From positions 75,236 through 139,235 of the forward strand of contig JBGVEN010000017.1 in NCBI GenBank assembly GCA_045120135.1: a stretch of 64,000 bases of DNA. Direction: 5' to 3'. The DNA is from SIG440 sp045120135 (GTDB lineage: Bacteria > Bacillota > Clostridia > Monoglobales > Monoglobaceae). Under the pieces are notes generated by a model. The model ran no database searches, was not told the DNA's origin, and was given only the letters and a program-made list of their open reading frames with translations. A program made the position numbers and the translations under genes. This document shows, in pieces, positions 61,070-64,000 of this stretch (position 1 is the stretch's first letter; the number at the start of each line of letters is the position of its first letter).

Positions 61070-61831
61070 ATGAAATTATTTTGCGATTTGCTTTTTATTT
61101 GCCCCATGCTCTTTCTTGCAGGGGTAATTGACGGTGTAGCGGGTGGCGGCGGAATTATATCATTACCCTCATATATTATGACGGGAATGCCGCTTAACTT
61201 TGCATACGGGTGCAACAAAATGCAAAGCTGCTTTGGAACAGCAGCCTCGCTGGCGAAATATGCAAAAAGCCGATTTGTGGATATGAAAATTGCGCTGGTT
61301 ACATCGTTAACCGCGATTTTAGGTTCTTTTCTTTCCACAAGAATTATGTTATCATTAAGTGAGAGCACCATAAAAGTGATTATAGGCGCGGCAATGTGCT
61401 TTATCATAGTACTTACACTCCTCGTTAACAGGATGAAGGGTGGCGAGAAAACGAAGGTGGAGGCAAGCGTAAAAAATCTTTTGCTTGGACTACTTGCCGG
61501 AGTTGTTCTTGGCTTGTACGACGGCTTTTTCGGGCCCGGTGGCGGGACGGTTGCTATGATGATTTTTGTATTATTTTTTGGTTATGATATTCGAGTGGGT
61601 TCCGGCAACGGCAAAATAGTTATTGTTATTTCAAATTTTATTGCATTGGTGAATTATGTTGCAGAGGGATGCATATTGTATCAAATTGCAATTCCGGCAA
61701 CAGTATGTAACATTATCGGCAGTTATATCGGGGCAACTCTTGCGGTAAAGCACGGACGAGGAATTGTAAAGAAATTCTTGTTGCTTGTGGTCGTAGTATT
61801 GATACTTCAATCGTTATTAAAACTATTTTAG
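61070..61831 (+). CDS. TSUP (TauE/SafE) family exporter
   Basis: A 253-residue membrane protein with about seven spans and the two family repeats: GVIDGVAGGGGIISLPSYIMTGMP near residue 20 and GLYDGFFGPGGGTVAMMIFV near 148. Family members move sulfite, sulfoacetate, taurine-derived or other small organic anions. GTGAGGTGAG precedes the ATG. It is the first gene of a LysR-controlled pair with a P1 peptidase, so its substrate may be a product or substrate of that enzyme (inference). Confidence 0.9.
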   Translation: MKLFCDLLFICPMLFLAGVIDGVAGGGGIISLPSYIMTGMPLNFAYGCNKMQSCFGTAASLAKYAKSRFVDMKIALVTSLTAILGSFLSTRIMLSLSESTIKVIIGAAMCFIIVLTLLVNRMKGGEKTKVEASVKNLLLGLLAGVVLGLYDGFFGPGGGTVAMMIFVLFFGYDIRVGSGNGKIVIVISNFIALVNYVAEGCILYQIAIPATVCNIIGSYIGATLAVKHGRGIVKKFLLLVVVVLILQSLLKLF

Positions 61832-61843
61832 GAGGTCATAATA

Positions 61844-62887
61844 ATGGAACAAAAAAGGATTTCGGATTTTGGCATAAAAATCGGAAAAATGAAAAAGGGA
61901 AAGCTCAATAAAATTACTGATGTTAAGGGCGTGCGTGTTGGTCACAGCACAATTAAAACCGAAAGTCATAATACCGGTGTAACCGTAATTATGCCAACAG
62001 ATGACAATATTTTTTTGAATAAGCTTGTTGCAGCATCTTATGTGTCGAATGGATTTGGCAAGACGATGGGGTTAGTTCAGGTGGATGAGCTGGGAACACT
62101 GGAAACGCCAATTGCTCTTACCAACACACTGAATGTGGGGATTGTAGCGGATTCAATGGTTCAGTATATGATTGATATTTGTGAAAAGGATAACTTCAAG
62201 CTGTCCAGTGTTAACCCTGTGGTGGGAGAGTGTAATGATTCGCTGCTTAATGATATTCAGGAACGCGTGGTCGGATATGACAATGTTATGGAGGCAATCA
62301 ATTCGGCGGATGTTGATTTTGAGGAAGGCAACATCGGTGCGGGTGCAGGGACAATCTGTTTCGGACTTAAAGGAGGAATCGGTTCGGCGTCGCGTGTGTT
62401 TGAACTAAGTGGAAGAGAGTATACCTTGGGTATTCTTGTGCAGTCCAATTATGGTGAAACCGAAGATTTGCTGCTGAACGGTAAGCCGATTGGAAAACAA
62501 ATTGCCGAAGGCTACTCAAAAAGTGAAAAAGATAAGGGCTCAATTGTTATTGTTATGGCGTGCGACGCTCCGCTAACTGCAAGACAGGTGAAAAGAATAC
62601 TAAAACGCTGCACAGTGGGGATTGCAAGAAGCGGTTCGTATATAGGTCACGACAGCGGAGAGGTATTCGTCGGGTTCTCAACTGCGAACAGACTTCCCCA
62701 TGACGGTGGAAATGACATACTCAATTTATCTTGTGTAAACGAAAAAAATATGGACACACTGTTCCGTGCGGCAGGTGAGGCAACGGAAGAGGCGATATTA
62801 AATTCGATGGTTTGCTCTGAAACGGTTAGAGGATATGACGGAAAGGTTGTGTATAGCCTTCGGGATTACCTCCATAAAACTATATAA
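61844..62887 (+). CDS. P1 family peptidase (DmpA/BapA-like aminopeptidase)
   Basis: A 347-residue N-terminal-nucleophile type peptidase. The signature regions are ITDVKGVRVGHSTI near 22, NVGIVADSMVQYM near 94, VVGECNDSLLNDI near 124, and EGNIGAGAGTICFGLKGGIGSASR near 163-186. The mature enzyme is made by self-cleavage near the serine at GACDAPL-type region (MACDAPLTARQ near 239). DmpA-like enzymes release N-terminal D-, L- or beta-amino acids. AGGAGG precedes the ATG, 13 bases after the TSUP stop. Confidence 0.88.
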   Translation: MEQKRISDFGIKIGKMKKGKLNKITDVKGVRVGHSTIKTESHNTGVTVIMPTDDNIFLNKLVAASYVSNGFGKTMGLVQVDELGTLETPIALTNTLNVGIVADSMVQYMIDICEKDNFKLSSVNPVVGECNDSLLNDIQERVVGYDNVMEAINSADVDFEEGNIGAGAGTICFGLKGGIGSASRVFELSGREYTLGILVQSNYGETEDLLLNGKPIGKQIAEGYSKSEKDKGSIVIVMACDAPLTARQVKRILKRCTVGIARSGSYIGHDSGEVFVGFSTANRLPHDGGNDILNLSCVNEKNMDTLFRAAGEATEEAILNSMVCSETVRGYDGKVVYSLRDYLHKTI

Positions 62888-63025
62888 CAACCATTTTTAT
62901 GTATCTGATAAACTTGTTATTTGAGAATAAAGTACAATTTATTGATAAGATTTTTATATTGAAATCGTGTTTAGACTGTGATATATTAATCCCGAAGGTG
63001 AATTTAGAATATCGGAGGAATTAAT

Positions 63026-63976
63026 ATGCTTTTAGATATTAAAGATAAGCTGAGAAATTCGGAAATGCCCATACGCAAAAAGATGGTCAAGATGGGCACG
63101 ATCAAAGAGGGAACGGTCGAATCCACCCCTGTTGTATGGCAGAATAAACTGCTCAGATTTGAATGGGTGCGCTCAAACGACTGGGGCAAAAACCACGGCG
63201 ACAGAGTTGATGGTTACTACAATTTTGTTGATTTTGAAATCGACGAAGTGGTTGGCAAGCCTTTTGCCCATAAGCACGCCTTTGGTTGTTGCTATGAGGA
63301 AAATGGTGTGATGTATGCTCACGGTGTTCGTGGCAATGCGGGTGCGACAAATGTAATTGATGTTTTCTGGTCAGAGGACCTTGTGAATTGGCAGTCTCAG
63401 ACCGCCCTTTCAATTCCCGAAGAACTTAAAATCTACAACACCTCGGTTTGCAAAGGTGAAAACGGTTACATAATGTGTGTTGAGGTTGGCGGTCCGGAAG
63501 AATTGGTGGGTAAAAACTACACAATTCTCTTTGCAAAGTCAGACAATTTACTCGATTGGGAATTGTTGCCGATTGAAGACTACAATTATATCCCCGACAG
63601 ATATTCGGCTTGTCCCTCAATCAGATATTTTGATGGTATGTATTATATGGTGTACCTTGAGATTGCACCGCTTTACCGCCTTGTGCCGTACATTGTCCGG
63701 TCAAAGGATTTGGTTGAATGGGAGGGCGGACTGTATAACCCCTTTATGTGGATAGACGATGATGACAAAAAAATTGCCCACCCCGAAAGATTTAACGAGG
63801 AGGAGCTTGGACGTATAAAAAAAGCCGTTGATAACAACAACAGCGATATAGACTTTTGCGAATATAAAGGCGAAACCTATATAGTTTACAGCTGGGGCAA
63901 TCAGCTTGGTACCGAGTATCTTGCCTATGCAAAATACGATGGCGGACTTGAAGAGTTTTTAAAGTCATATTTTTAA
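63026..63976 (+). CDS. Beta-propeller glycosidase-like protein
   Basis: A 316-residue cytosolic protein with repeated blade motifs of GH43/GH130-type five-bladed propellers: GVMYAHGVRGN, VFWSEDLVNWQSQ, ILFAKSDNLLDWE, IVRSKDLVEWEGG and YIVYSWGNQLGTEYLAYAKYDGGLEEFL. The SxDLxxW phrases are characteristic of the fold. I cannot assign a sugar substrate or confirm catalytic residues. GGAGG precedes the ATG, and the stop lies 24 bases before the window end. It may belong to a further sugar operon beyond the window. Confidence 0.75.
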   Translation: MLLDIKDKLRNSEMPIRKKMVKMGTIKEGTVESTPVVWQNKLLRFEWVRSNDWGKNHGDRVDGYYNFVDFEIDEVVGKPFAHKHAFGCCYEENGVMYAHGVRGNAGATNVIDVFWSEDLVNWQSQTALSIPEELKIYNTSVCKGENGYIMCVEVGGPEELVGKNYTILFAKSDNLLDWELLPIEDYNYIPDRYSACPSIRYFDGMYYMVYLEIAPLYRLVPYIVRSKDLVEWEGGLYNPFMWIDDDDKKIAHPERFNEEELGRIKKAVDNNNSDIDFCEYKGETYIVYSWGNQLGTEYLAYAKYDGGLEEFLKSYF

Positions 63977-64000
63977 CGTATAAAAGAGAAGTGGGGGGGG

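Overview
The window looks like a chromosome piece from a spore-forming, anaerobic member of the Clostridia (Bacillota). The support is a spoIIE gene with a Spo0A-type box, a two-domain rubrerythrin, strong AGGAGG-type ribosome sites, consensus sigma-A promoters, a WalR-type regulator, and an OLE RNA next to a gene for its partner protein. I cannot name a genus from the sequence alone. No CRISPR array, transposase or rRNA was seen.

Region 1 (1-12.6 kb) is the late half of a siphophage-type prophage read left to right. It starts inside a truncated head gene, followed by major capsid protein, small head-tail connectors, tail terminator, tail tube, tail assembly chaperones (including a Gp15-family protein), tape measure, distal tail protein, Gp37-like tail protein, a modular baseplate/fibre block, membrane coiled-coil protein, holin and amidase. 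Two things stand out. A tRNA-like (tmRNA-like) RNA fold fills the 172-base gap between two connector genes (1980-2140). A fossil of a second tail-fibre N-terminus lies after the BppU-like gene. Integrase, terminase and portal must lie to the left of the window.

Region 2 (12.6-26.9 kb) is host core: recD2 behind a perfect consensus promoter, a four-helix protein, enolase, spoIIE, rubrerythrin, a membrane protein with bioY, tatD, a class I aminotransferase with its Lrp/AsnC regulator, then a LysM-G5-M23 wall hydrolase with walR and rlmH. A WalR-type direct repeat lies upstream of the hydrolase.

Region 3 (26.9-37.9 kb) starts with a small cassette, a PH-domain protein and a divergent Xre repressor, bracketed by two nearly identical terminator hairpins. 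It continues with an M20 dipeptidase, an LTA-synthase-like membrane sulfatase, HtrA, a sensor kinase/response regulator pair, rsmI, a trmN6-like methylase and a G5-3D wall protein.

Region 4 (37.9-49.7 kb) is mostly minus strand. A long operon runs OLE RNA - oapA - dxs - tlyA - nadK - recN - rseC-like - ABC-F, headed by a perfect promoter. Upstream of it are argG and argH, with two ArgR-like boxes in the argG-ruvC intergenic region.

Region 5 (49.7-64 kb) holds ruvCAB, metG, a DUF1015 gene, an MFS transporter, gapA, an XTP/dITP pyrophosphatase, a TtcA-like enzyme, an ABC-2 permease with no ATPase beside it, tRNA-Pro(TGG), and a LysR-controlled locus (TSUP exporter plus P1-family peptidase). 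It ends with a beta-propeller glycosidase-like protein. The last eight bases are all G.
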